Assembly: GCF_047302285.1 (NCBI RefSeq)
Contig: NZ_CP154845.1
Location: forward strand, 930,001 to 994,000
Source of the DNA: Robertmurraya sp047302285
GTDB taxonomy: Bacteria > Bacillota > Bacilli > Bacillales > Cytobacillaceae
DNA: 64,000 nt
Direction: 5' to 3'
Shown here: in pieces, positions 41,387-49,754 of the stretch
Layout of the letters: the number at the start of each line of letters is the position of its first letter
Position numbering within the stretch: position 1 is the stretch's first letter
Program-made: the position numbers and the translations under genes
The notes under the pieces: model-generated
Told to the model about the DNA's origin: nothing
The model's database searches: none
The model's input: the letters and a program-made list of their open reading frames with translations, nothing else

Positions 41387-42307
41387 CTACACATTTACAA
41401 TGATTTTTCTATTTTCTACTAAATAAAGCAACGCATCTACAACTTCTGGATCAAATTGAGTACCTTTGTTATTTCGAATCTCGTCCAGCGTGAATGATAA
41501 ATCTAATTCCTCTCGATAAACGCGCCTTGAAGTCATCGCATCAAATGTATCGGCAACGGCTACGATTCTGGCACACAACGGGATCTCTTCGCCGCACAAC
41601 CCCCTGGGATAGCCGTTTCCATCAAATCTTTCGTGATGGTAGAGAACAATATCCAATACACTACTTTGACGGAAGTTAGAAATGTGACTGATCATATTAT
41701 AGCCAATATAAGGATGGTTTTTAATGATGCTATACTCCTCCTCAGTTAGTTTTCCTTTCTTCGATAAAATATGTTCAGGGATGCCGATTTTTCCGATATC
41801 ATGGAGTAGTCCTCCTATTCGGATAGCATTGCATAATTCCTTTGGCAAATTCATCTTTTCGGCAATTTCAACAGCATACATCGAGACATTTTCCGAGTGG
41901 TGGTGAGTATTGGGGTCCCTAGAGTCGAGGGCATTTGCCAGTGCAGTTGTTAGCTCCAAAATATCCATTCGAACCGTTTGAGCATAACGCATTAAGTACC
42001 TAGAAATGAATGAGATTAAAAGGTATGTAAGCAAATAGGTAAGAAAGGTTGCAAAGGTCGAGTTGGGATCATTGATGAGAAAAAATCGGCAAATTACTAA
42101 AAATGTAGTAATGATGATAATAAACCAAACAGAACGGTCATAAAATCCGACACCTAAAAAAATCGAACTAAGGATATAAAAGATAAACATATTGTTTCCA
42201 TTTCCAAATTCAATTAAGTTGAAGACGATCACACAAGTAAGTACTATGAAAAAAATAATCCGAAAATATTTAGGGTAGTTTAACCAGCTATTAAAGGCAT
42301 TTACCAT
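41387..42307 (-). CDS. HD-GYP domain phosphodiesterase with membrane anchor
   Basis: A 306-residue protein. Residues 1-110 form four or five membrane helices. A short linker leads to an HD-GYP domain: LLHDIGKIGIPEHIL, HHERFDGNGYPRGL and ARIVAVADTFDAMTS. HD-GYP enzymes hydrolyse cyclic di-GMP or related cyclic nucleotides. No separate sensor domain is seen, so the membrane part may sense. Ribosome site GGGAGAG precedes the ATG. It stands alone, convergent with the GNAT remnant. Confidence 0.9.
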   Translation of the reverse strand: MVNAFNSWLNYPKYFRIIFFIVLTCVIVFNLIEFGNGNNMFIFYILSSIFLGVGFYDRSVWFIIIITTFLVICRFFLINDPNSTFATFLTYLLTYLLISFISRYLMRYAQTVRMDILELTTALANALDSRDPNTHHHSENVSMYAVEIAEKMNLPKELCNAIRIGGLLHDIGKIGIPEHILSKKGKLTEEEYSIIKNHPYIGYNMISHISNFRQSSVLDIVLYHHERFDGNGYPRGLCGEEIPLCARIVAVADTFDAMTSRRVYREELDLSFTLDEIRNNKGTQFDPEVVDALLYLVENRKIIVNV

Positions 42308-42518
42308 TGTATTAGTCTCTCCCTATTTTAACGAAAAGTGGTAGAGCTCGTAACTTTTGAGTTAAGAAAAATAATAGCGGTTTGTCATGATACATTAATT
42401 TTCCCCGTAATAAAGGATAGATATGTAATGCGTTTTGCTATATTTTCTAAGTGCATTGACTTTAAAGGAAAAGGAAAATATAATGAAAACGTACAAAAAT
42501 AAGGAGGATTATTAAAAA

Positions 42519-42563
42519 ATGACACACTCAATGAGACTTCGTTTCCCCGCTGTGAACTCGTAA
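42519..42563 (+). CDS. ErmD-like macrolide-sensing leader peptide
   Basis: ATAAGGAGG precedes an ATG that opens a 14-codon frame, MTHSMRLRFPAVNS, then TAA. The first ten residues are identical, from memory, to the ErmD/ErmK leader peptide (MTHSMRLRFPTLNQ). In that peptide the ribosome stalls at the Arg-Leu-Arg segment when a macrolide is bound. It sits about 290 bp before an ABC-F gene, in a leader with nested hairpins and terminators, and so should act as the antibiotic sensor of an attenuator. No erm methyltransferase follows. Confidence 0.88.
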   Translation: MTHSMRLRFPAVNS

Positions 42564-42582
42564 TTGAATACGTTCAAAGAGG

Positions 42583-42801
42583 CTCTGTTTTGTGAAAACA
42601 GAGTAAGTGGGATCAGTCTGTCCTTTTTTAATAATCTTTATTTTATATGAGCCAATATCAATTTGGACTCGGTTCAAAAAGGAAGAAAGGTAGGATCGCT
42701 CTATCTTTCTTTATTGTGTTTTTTCAAGTATGACTCTACCAGTTAGGTTAGAGCTTTTTCCACTTACTCTGGATCACAGGCAACATGTCTGTGATTTTTT
42801 C
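42583..42801 (+). promoter_or_regulatory. Transcription attenuator of the ABC-F gene
   Basis: Hairpin 1: CTCTGTTTT (42583-42591) with AAAACAGAG (42595-42603). Its right arm continues into CAGAGTAAGTGG (42599-42610), which is fully complementary over 12 bases to CCACTTACTCTG (42760-42771). That distal segment abuts the terminator ATCACAG/CTGTGAT plus six T (42773-42801). Further terminator-like hairpins lie at 42685-42715 and 42734-42759. Ribosome stalling on the leader peptide could free 42599-42610 to pair distally and prevent the later terminators. The layout is seen; the mechanism is inferred. Confidence 0.8.
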
Positions 42802-42856
42802 TGTTTATTTCGCAAGCGAGCTTAAATGAAAAAACAGTGGAAAAGAGGTTTCAAAA

Positions 42857-44321
42857 ATGGAAAAAGTATGTCTTAAATTAAAAAATATAGAGTTGTCCTT
42901 TTTAGATAAATTAGTTTTTACGATTCCCCGTTTAGCCGTTCATCAGTTTGATCGGATTGGGATTGTAGGAAAAAACGGTGTTGGCAAGAGTACCCTTTTA
43001 AAACTGATGGTTGGCCAAATTACACCTGAAAAAGGAGAAGTTAATAGATTCATAGAGTTTGCTTATTTTGACCAGATTTCTGCTCCAGAGAATGGAGAGG
43101 TGGATCCGGAATTATTCGGTAAGCTTTCAATTCCGCAAACCGATCTTACAAATTTCAGTGGTGGAGAGCAAACAAGGCTGAAGCTAGCGCAAATGTTTTC
43201 CTCCTATCATGAAGGAATGTTGATTGATGAGCCAACAACCCATCTTGATGAGGAAGGTACCCGATTCTTCATTGAACAACTGACCTACTATTATGGAGCG
43301 CTTGTCCTTGTTAGTCATGATCGCTATGTATTAGATCAGATGGTGACAAAAATATGGGAAATTGAAGATGGAACGATCACTGAATACACGGGGAATTATT
43401 CCGATTATGTGACTCAAAAGGAACTTCAGCGCAGACAGCAGGAGGAACAGTACGAAAGGTATGTGAAAGAAAAATCACGTCTTTTAAAAGCGGCTGAAGA
43501 AAAAATGAAGAAAGCAGAGAAAATAACACAGGCAAATAATCATATTTCTAAAAAAGAAACGAAAGCCAAGGCCAATAAAATGTTTATGACTAAATCAAAG
43601 GATACGAGTCAAAAAGCAGTTCAACGTGCTGCAAAAGCGATTGAACAAAGGGTCGAGCAATTGGATGAAGTGGAAGCTCCTAAAGAAGAACCAATCATTC
43701 GATTTCACCAAGCGCAAACTTTAAAGCTCCACAATAAGTTCCCAATTATGGCAGATAGACTATCTTTGAAGGTTGGGGACAAAACTCTTCTCGAGGAGGC
43801 AAGCTTTCAGTTCCCGTTAAATTGTACTATTGCCATTAGAGGAAATAATGGTTCAGGTAAATCAACGTTATTACAACATATTTATCAACAGGGAGAAGGT
43901 CTCGTTATTTCTCCAAAGGCTATTTTTGGGCTTTATGAACAAATGAGTTATCAGTTTACCAAAGATGAAGAAGTCCTTGCCTATATGAAAGATAGAAGTG
44001 ATTATGATGAACGAAAGAATCCGTTCTGTCCTCCATTCCATGAATTTTAGTGGCAATGATTTGAAGAAAAATGTGCGAGATTTAAGCGGAGGAGAGGCAA
44101 TTCGACTCATTTTGTGTCAACTATTTTTGGGCAAATACAATATCTTAATTTTAGATGAACCAACGAATTTTCTAGATGTTTTTTGTATTGAAGCATTAGA
44201 GAGATTCATGAAGGGATATGAAGGGACAATTTTACTTGTATCCCATGACCGAACCTTTGTGGAGCGTGTGGCTGATTACGAATATCGAATTGAAAATCAA
44301 AAAATAGTCTTGGTAAGATAA
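42857..44321 (+). pseudogene. Antibiotic-resistance ABC-F protein, frameshifted near its C-terminus
   Basis: Two ABC modules without membrane helices, of the Vga/VmlR/Msr type that displaces antibiotics from the ribosome. Module 1: Walker A GKNGVGKST, signature FSGGEQTRLKLA, Walker B MLIDEPTTHLD. A linker rich in Lys, Glu and Gln follows, then Walker A GNNGSGKST. The frame ends at 44050. The second signature (LSGGEAIRLIL) and Walker B (ILILDEPTNFLD) lie in another frame to 44321. One extra A in the AAA at 44014-44016 (expected CGA AGA ATC) explains it. A mutation, sequencing error or slippage are all possible. Confidence 0.85.
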
Positions 44322-44323
44322 GT

Positions 44324-44354
44324 AAAAAGAAGCAGAGCCCTCTGCTTCTTTTTT
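44324..44354 (+). terminator. Terminator of the ABC-F gene
   Basis: GAAGCAGA and TCTGCTTC pair around GCCC, flanked by A-rich and T-rich runs (six T). Confidence 0.88.
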
Positions 44355-44455
44355 CATAATGTTAAAATGCTTTGATCCAATCGTTAACAGCATCAAATTG
44401 ACTAGAAATATGGTAAAATGGGAGTACGATTCCATCGGGCAAAGGGGGATATTCG

Positions 44456-45298
44456 ATGGGGACCATAAAACAAATGTCAAGTGAGTTAAGAGATTGGATT
44501 ATTGAGACGCTTCATAGTGGGGTAAGTCCGGTTGTAATAGCTGATGGCCTAGTGAAAAAAGGGTTTAACCCGAGGTATGCATATGAAAGTCTCTTTCAAA
44601 TTGTCGGAAGTGAAGCCATTCAAACGTCTGAGGTTGAAAAAGCAACATATTATTACGAAACGCCCGAGATTGGAAGGGAAGGCAATACGATTTACACGAG
44701 TGATCGAGAAATTAAAATCCTATCTAGAGTTGAAAAACCTTTTATTTTACACTTAGATAATGTGTTAAGTGATGAGGAATGTGAGCAATTGATCAGTCTT
44801 TCAAATGCTCGATTAACGCCATCGAAAGTGGTTGATTCGGTAACAGGAGAAGAGCGTCAAGCTCCTGGTCGGACAAGTAAAGGCATGTACTATTCGCTCA
44901 TGGAGAATCCTCTTATTACAAAGTTGGAAAAAAGATTTGAGGAAATCACATCCTACCCGATTGAAAATGGAGAAGGACTCCAGGTACTAAATTATTTGGT
45001 AGGAGAAGAATACAAGGCTCATTTTGATTATTTTCCGTCCAATAAGGTTGATTTCAAAAAGGGTGGGCAACGAATCGGAACGCTTCTCCTCTATTTAAAT
45101 GATGTAGAAGAAGGTGGAGAAACCGTTTTTCCAAAGGCTGGTATTTCAGTCGTACCGAAAAAGGGCTCCGCAGTTTATTTTCATTATGCCAACAGTATGG
45201 GGCAAGTCGATCGGATGTCGGTTCACAGTAGTATCCCAGTGGCAAAAGGGGAGAAGTGGGTGGCGACAAAATGGATTCGAGAAAAAGGAATTTATTGA
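44456..45298 (+). CDS. 2-oxoglutarate/Fe(II)-dependent prolyl 4-hydroxylase-like protein
   Basis: A 280-residue protein. The P4H core runs from about residue 90, with iron ligands H189 and D191 (YKAHFDYF) and H257 (SVHSSIPV), and K267 for 2-oxoglutarate (GEKWVATKWI). The N-terminal 60 residues form a helical region. Bacillus anthracis-type P4H hydroxylates proline in collagen-like or elongation-factor peptides; the target here is unknown. Ribosome site AAAGGGGGA lies 7 bases before the ATG. Confidence 0.88.
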   Translation: MGTIKQMSSELRDWIIETLHSGVSPVVIADGLVKKGFNPRYAYESLFQIVGSEAIQTSEVEKATYYYETPEIGREGNTIYTSDREIKILSRVEKPFILHLDNVLSDEECEQLISLSNARLTPSKVVDSVTGEERQAPGRTSKGMYYSLMENPLITKLEKRFEEITSYPIENGEGLQVLNYLVGEEYKAHFDYFPSNKVDFKKGGQRIGTLLLYLNDVEEGGETVFPKAGISVVPKKGSAVYFHYANSMGQVDRMSVHSSIPVAKGEKWVATKWIREKGIY

Positions 45299-45315
45299 AA
45301 TTGAAGTAAAGAAGG

Positions 45316-45615
45316 ATGTTTGGATTTGTGAAGCTCCTGAATAAATGGTTTTCGAAGGAAAAAAAACGAACGGTTGAATTTTGTGAAAGAAATTTAAATC
45401 AATTTTTGACCGATGACGATGTTTCGATGTATGAATCTTTTTTTTATGAAAAGAATGTTTTGTACAAGGAATATGAGTGTCAAAGTAAGTGTAAGGAGTG
45501 CAGAGAGGCTCCTTACGCTGTCCTTAATGGTGAATTTATAACTGCCGAAACATCAAGTGAATTGTTGGAAAAACTTAAAAATCATCACTCGAATTCAGAT
45601 ATTCGACAAACCTGA
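45316..45615 (+). CDS. DUF1450-like protein
   Basis: A 99-residue protein. The C-terminal half has CQSKCKECREAPYAVLNGEF and a later ITAETSSELL, the cysteine-PYA-NG pattern of the YuzB/DUF1450 family also present at 36769. The N-terminal half differs (VKLLNKWFSKEKKR). It begins 17 bp after the hydroxylase gene, with AAAGAAGG touching the ATG, so a GTG at 45328 is also possible. Function unknown. Confidence 0.75.
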   Translation: MFGFVKLLNKWFSKEKKRTVEFCERNLNQFLTDDDVSMYESFFYEKNVLYKEYECQSKCKECREAPYAVLNGEFITAETSSELLEKLKNHHSNSDIRQT

Positions 45616-45746
45616 AACAACGCTTCATAATAAACTTATCAGATCTAATGTTTTTCATATACGTTCGAGAATATGAAAACAACTTATATACTGTGATAAG
45701 TGTATAAAATGAAGTTTTAACCAAAAGGGAAAGGTGAGTTGAATAT

Positions 45747-46232
45747 ATGGATAATGTTTCAGTTTTTAAAGAAGTAATGGGCAATTACCCAACAGGTGTA
45801 ACAGTGGTGACGACTATTGATGAAGATGGGACTCCACTGGGATTAACGGTAAATTCTTTTGCCTCTGTGTCCATTGATCCATTGATGATCTTATGGTCAA
45901 TTGATAAAAAGGTTTCTTCCTATGATCCATTTACGAAAACAGATCAATTCGCTGTTCATGTTTTAGCAGAGGATCAAGGAGATATTTGCTCCTTATTTGC
46001 TATGAAAGGTACAGACCGTTTTGCCAGTTGTGAATGGAAAACATCTGAACTTGGTCTCCCAATTATTTCTGGAGCATTAGGCGTACTGCAATGTAAAACG
46101 CATAAAACGGTTGAAGCTGGCGACCATACCATTTTAATCGGTGAAGTCGTGGAAATTGAGAACTTTGGAAAAGACCCGCTTCTATATCATAAACGCAAGT
46201 TTGGAAAAATTCCTGCTGATTTTTATAAATAA
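45747..46232 (+). CDS. Flavin reductase family protein
   Basis: A 161-residue split-barrel flavin reductase (FMN-binding). It opens MGNYPTGVTVVTTIDEDGTP, then LTVNSFASVSIDPLMILWSI and RFASCEWKTSELGLPIISGA, all as in the small component of two-component monooxygenases (HpaC-like). It uses NAD(P)H to make free reduced flavin. No monooxygenase is adjacent. A terminator follows. Confidence 0.9.
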   Translation: MDNVSVFKEVMGNYPTGVTVVTTIDEDGTPLGLTVNSFASVSIDPLMILWSIDKKVSSYDPFTKTDQFAVHVLAEDQGDICSLFAMKGTDRFASCEWKTSELGLPIISGALGVLQCKTHKTVEAGDHTILIGEVVEIENFGKDPLLYHKRKFGKIPADFYK

Positions 46233-46279
46233 GGCTCTTTACGCAAACATTGTTATTTTTAGATAATAATTGGTTAGCA

Positions 46280-46312
46280 GAATACCTTTCATTGGAAAGG
46301 TATTCCCTTTTT
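46280..46312 (+). terminator. Terminator after the flavin reductase gene
   Basis: GAATACCTTTC and GAAAGGTATTC form an 11-bp perfect stem with loop ATTG, then CCTTTTTT. Confidence 0.9.
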
Positions 46313-46369
46313 TAGTTTGGACAACATGAGAATAACAAGATTGAATCATAGAAAGGTGAATAATAAACA

Positions 46370-47341
46370 ATGGAAACAAATAAACCATATCAAGTATTGC
46401 TGTACTATATGTATGTACCAATTGAAAATCCAGAGGAGTTCGCAGCTGAGCACTTAGCTTTTTGTAAAGAGTTAGGTTTAAAAGGAAGAATCCTTGTAGC
46501 GCCTGAAGGAATCAATGGGACAGTGTCTGGTCTAGTAGAACAAACAGAACAATATATGAAGACGATGAAGGAAGACCCACGTTTTGCTGAAATGGTCTTT
46601 AAAATAGATGAAGCAGATGAACATGCGTTTAAGAAAATGCATGTGCGTCCTCGCAAAGAGTTGGTCACTCTTCGTTTAGAGGATGATATCAATCCGAATG
46701 AATTGACTGGTAATTATTTAAGTCCAAAAGAATTCTATGAAGCGATGCAGGATCCGAATACAGTCGTGATCGATGCACGAAATGATTATGAATTTGATTT
46801 AGGACATTTTAAAGGAGCCGTTCGCCCGGATATTAAAGCATTCCGTGAGCTTCCACAATGGATCCGCGAAAATAAAGATAACTTTGAAGGCAAAAAAGTT
46901 TTGACGTATTGTACAGGTGGAATTCGCTGTGAAAAATTTTCAGGTTGGCTTGTTAAAGAAGGCTTTGAAGATGTCGGTCAGCTTCACGGAGGAATCGTCA
47001 CGTACGGGCAGGATCCGGAAGTGAGAGGACAACTATGGGATGGTCAGTTATATGTCTTTGATGAGCGTATCAGCGTTCCGGTTAACCGAGTAGAGCATGT
47101 CATTGTTGGTCGCGATCATTTTACCGGTGAGCCTTGCGAGCGCTATGTTAACTGTGCAAATCCTGAATGTAATGATAAAATACTATCCTCAGAAGAAAAT
47201 GAGCATAAATATATGCGCAGCTGTTCACATGAATGTCGTGTTCACCCAAGAAACCGTTATGTTGTCGAGCACGGTTTGACTGAAGAGCAAGTGGCAGAGC
47301 GACTAAGTAAAATTGAAGAGTCTTCATCTGAGACTGTTTAA
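46370..47341 (+). CDS. trhO: tRNA uridine(34) hydroxylase, rhodanese family
   Basis: A 323-residue protein of the YceA/YbfQ family. An N-terminal acylphosphatase-like domain (LKGRILVAPEGINGTVSG) precedes a rhodanese domain with the catalytic loop TYCTGGIRCEK. A C-terminal region has cysteines in CEREY-like CANPECNDKI and SCSHEC that probably bind zinc. TrhO makes 5-hydroxyuridine at tRNA position 34 using oxygen. Ribosome site GAAAGGTG precedes the ATG. It stands alone. Confidence 0.9.
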   Translation: METNKPYQVLLYYMYVPIENPEEFAAEHLAFCKELGLKGRILVAPEGINGTVSGLVEQTEQYMKTMKEDPRFAEMVFKIDEADEHAFKKMHVRPRKELVTLRLEDDINPNELTGNYLSPKEFYEAMQDPNTVVIDARNDYEFDLGHFKGAVRPDIKAFRELPQWIRENKDNFEGKKVLTYCTGGIRCEKFSGWLVKEGFEDVGQLHGGIVTYGQDPEVRGQLWDGQLYVFDERISVPVNRVEHVIVGRDHFTGEPCERYVNCANPECNDKILSSEENEHKYMRSCSHECRVHPRNRYVVEHGLTEEQVAERLSKIEESSSETV

Positions 47342-47427
47342 AATGAACCTCTATTTGAGTGAATTTCGTTTAAATGATGAAATAACTCAGATAATAAAAT
47401 GTAGAGAGAAAACAACGAGGTGAAATA

Positions 47428-47721
47428 ATGAGTTTTCAAGTTAGCAAGGAAGCGGCTCAGTGGTTTAAGGAAGAAATGGAGTTACAGGCTGGAGATTTTG
47501 TTCAGTTTTATGTAAAACTGTATGGCGGCATTCCTACCGTTCATCCAAACTACTCCTTAGGGATTTCTTTTGGTAAAGAAGGTACTGTTGCGATTAAAGA
47601 TGAGGTTGAAGGCATTACATTTTATTTCAGTGACAAAGATGCATGGTTTTTAGAGGACTATGACTTGAACATTGAAGCGAAGAATGACGATGATGTTGAA
47701 TATATTTTTACACAGAAATGA
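47428..47721 (+). CDS. HesB/YneR-like protein
   Basis: A 97-residue protein similar to Bacillus YneR. It has AAQWFKEEMELQAGDFVQFY, then LYGGIPTVHPNYSLGISFGK and EGITFYFSDKDAWF. This is the HesB/IscA-like fold without the three iron-binding cysteines, so iron-sulfur assembly is unlikely by the classical route. Ribosome site GAGGTG precedes the ATG. A terminator follows. Confidence 0.82.
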   Translation: MSFQVSKEAAQWFKEEMELQAGDFVQFYVKLYGGIPTVHPNYSLGISFGKEGTVAIKDEVEGITFYFSDKDAWFLEDYDLNIEAKNDDDVEYIFTQK

Positions 47722-47723
47722 GC

Positions 47724-47756
47724 AAAAGAGCTTGGGAGCATCCTGAGCTTTTTTTT
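47724..47756 (+). terminator. Terminator of the yneR-like gene
   Basis: AGCTTGGG and CCTGAGCT pair imperfectly around AGCAT, followed by eight T. Confidence 0.75.
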
Positions 47757-47840
47757 GTCAGGAATTTACAATTTCCCTCGGCTTGTCGATAAGTGTTCGA
47801 TAAAAGGTTCGTATAAACGGTAGTAGTGTCGGTTTGAAAA

Positions 47841-48027
47841 AATAACAGGAAAAATTCCGCTTAATGAGCAACCATCATGAAAAGTAGCCGAAATAACAGG
47901 AAAAATTCCTGCTATTCCCTCAAAAAATGCCAAAATAAACAATTTTGCCCTCCATAAGCGGAAAATCTTCCGTTATTTCCCTTAAAAGGGACTTCATTGA
48001 GGAGATAACAGGAAAAATTCCGCTTAA
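47841..48027. repeat. Dispersed 187-bp repeat, copy B
   Basis: About 94% identical by hand alignment (11 differences in 187) to the reverse complement of 55951-56137. It contains four blocks built on AACAGGAAAAATTCCGCTTA, the third inverted, with conserved spacers such as TGAGCAACCATCATGAAAA and TTTTGCCCTCCATAAGCGG. The open frame across it is also seen in the other copy but carries amino-acid-changing differences without bias, so it is treated as non-coding. Confidence 0.9.
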
Positions 48028-48137
48028 GAGTGAGAGGTGTTTGGATCGAATTAGTCAAACCGGAAGCTTCTTAAAATCGCTTGTGGACTATGTTAATAGA
48101 ATTGGTGTAACTGCAATATTCTTTAAAGTTCGTATGA

Positions 48138-48277
48138 CATTACCTAAGAACATACATCTATAGTTCTATTGGCTATGTTGCTTATGATGAAGAGATTGTC
48201 TATAAACCGAATGGGATAAATATAAAAGTGATTTCGATGAAGAAAAAACTTTAGTTAAATCTATATTGGAATCGTGA
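48138..48277 (+). pseudogene. Unidentified gene remnant
   Basis: A short coding-like stretch reads HYLRTYIYSSIGYVAYDEEI and VYKPNG, then after a frame change KSDFDEEKTLVKSILES and TGA at 48275-48277. The two parts look like one protein's C-terminus broken by a small indel near 48219. I cannot name the family. Confidence 0.4.
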
Positions 48278-48346
48278 GAACTGTCACATAAATGCTCCAA
48301 GGTTACATATATACTAGAATTATGTTCGTGGATAAGGAGCAAGTCT

Positions 48347-49084
48347 ATGTATCAATTTTTCAGCGAAATTAGCAATCTTCTATCCCAACCCTTAATTAAT
48401 ATCGGTTTGCAGACGATGAGTGTTCCGATTTTATCAGCTTTTATACTCGGGATTGTTGGGGCGGTGGCGCCATGTCAATTTACGGGGAATCTAGGAGCGA
48501 TTACGCTTTACGGAAATCAGTCGCTTCAAAGGAGTATGGCGTGGAAGGGTGTATTTTACTTTATTTTAGGTAAAATTGTTGTCTTTTCTGGACTTGGTCT
48601 ACTCATTTGGTTTGTGGGGAATGAAATAAAAGAAACGTTAATGCTCTATTTTCCCTGGATTCGTAGAGTAGTCGGCCCACTTCTCATCATCATTGGTCTG
48701 TTTATGTTAGGGATTCTTCAGATTTCAAAGTCGATATCATTCAGCTCTTTCTCAGAAAAATTCGAGGCAAAAGGAAGTCTCGGTGCTTTTTTAATGGGAG
48801 TAAGCTTTACGTTAGGATTTTGTCCAACGATGTTTACTCTGTTTTTCGTCACGCTTATGCCAATGGCGTCAGCAGTATCATACGGAGCTATTTTGCCTGT
48901 ATTCTTTGCCCTCGGAACCTCTCTTCCCGTAGTGTTAGCAATCTTTCTTATTTGGTACTTCGAACTAGGTGGGACATTTGTGAAAAAGCGTGGACGGAGA
49001 ATCGGGAATATAGTGCAAAAATTAGCAGGTATCCTTTTACTTGTTTTAGGGGTTCTAGATACCCTGACATACTGGGCATTCTAA
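48347..49084 (+). CDS. CcdA/DsbD-like thiol-disulfide membrane protein
   Basis: A 245-residue protein with six membrane helices. GIVGAVAPCQFTGNLGAITL near residue 35 and SFTLGFCPTMFTLFFVTL near residue 160 hold one cysteine each in the two symmetric repeats, as in CcdA, which passes reducing equivalents across the membrane for cytochrome c or other extracytoplasmic thiol proteins. Ribosome site AAGGAG lies 7 bases before the ATG. It stands alone; a typical ccdA sits with ccdBC, so this is likely a paralogue for metal or redox homeostasis. Confidence 0.85.
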   Translation: MYQFFSEISNLLSQPLINIGLQTMSVPILSAFILGIVGAVAPCQFTGNLGAITLYGNQSLQRSMAWKGVFYFILGKIVVFSGLGLLIWFVGNEIKETLMLYFPWIRRVVGPLLIIIGLFMLGILQISKSISFSSFSEKFEAKGSLGAFLMGVSFTLGFCPTMFTLFFVTLMPMASAVSYGAILPVFFALGTSLPVVLAIFLIWYFELGGTFVKKRGRRIGNIVQKLAGILLLVLGVLDTLTYWAF

Positions 49085-49252
49085 GGCCAATACAACCTTT
49101 TTAGGGTTGTATTTTTTTGTAGTGGCAACGTGAACTCTTGTTTCAATACCGTGCTATTCGGACCGAGTACCGGTCTACAATTGATTCCCGCAGTGCAGTA
49201 AGAAATCGTACGTCTGTCTTGTCATGTCTATTATATCGCTCCATTCTCGACA

Positions 49253-49378
49253 TCCGCAATTATGCGTTAAACCCCCGCAATCATCGCCAAAAGACCCGCA
49301 ATAAATCGAAAAAGACCCGCAATAAATACAAAAACCTTACCAATTATCCCAAAAACCCCCGCAATCCCGAACCGATCG
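49253..49378. repeat. Six 21-bp tandem repeats (CCCGCAAT...)
   Basis: Units start at 49253, 49274, 49295, 49316, 49337 and 49358, each like CCCGCAATAAATCGAAAAAGA, with the fifth most diverged. The period is a multiple of three, so an artificial open frame rich in Arg, Asn and Lys runs across it. No ribosome site or recognisable protein supports coding. Confidence 0.85.
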
Positions 49379-49553
49379 CTCCATCTAGCATTCAATTTAT
49401 ATCGCTCAAACGCCAAAACCACCAGAAAAGGTCGGTCCCAAAGGGCCGCCCTTAACTATTTGAAGGTCTTCTATGAAGTTTCCAAAGAAAATGAGCTTTT
49501 TTCAGAAGCTAAACCCCTAAATCGTGCAAAGGAATTTACGGATATCGGTCAAA

Positions 49554-49590
49554 CCCCCAAAACCCCCAAAACCCCCAAAACTCCTCCCCC
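49554..49590 (-). other. Potential G-quadruplex (four G5 tracts on the minus strand)
   Basis: C5 runs at 49554-49558, 49563-49567, 49572-49576 and 49586-49590 are separated by 4, 4 and 9 bases. On the minus strand this reads GGGGGTTTT in tandem, similar to ciliate telomeric DNA. It lies about 150 bp before ccpN. Confidence 0.75.
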
Positions 49591-49754
49591 AGCACCACAT
49601 GTTCATAAAATTTTCAATTTTCCCCACAAAAAAAAGAAAAAACTATTTCCCCAATTCACACTAAATATAATATACTATATACTAATAAGTATAACACATT
49701 TATAAATTTATCATAAAATAGAACATATTATTTGATAGGTTGAGGGTGGTGGAA

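Noticed and set aside
47945..48163. Open frame shared with the one at 55823-56038 (both contain SISGKSSVI and EEITGKIPLK)
   Set aside because: The similarity is the 187-bp dispersed repeat itself; differences between copies change amino acids freely and the frames diverge after the repeat ends.
49138..49705. Two open frames before ccpN, rich in Arg/Asn and in Pro/Lys
   Set aside because: Produced by the 21-bp repeats and the CCCCCAAAA run; no ribosome site or recognisable protein.
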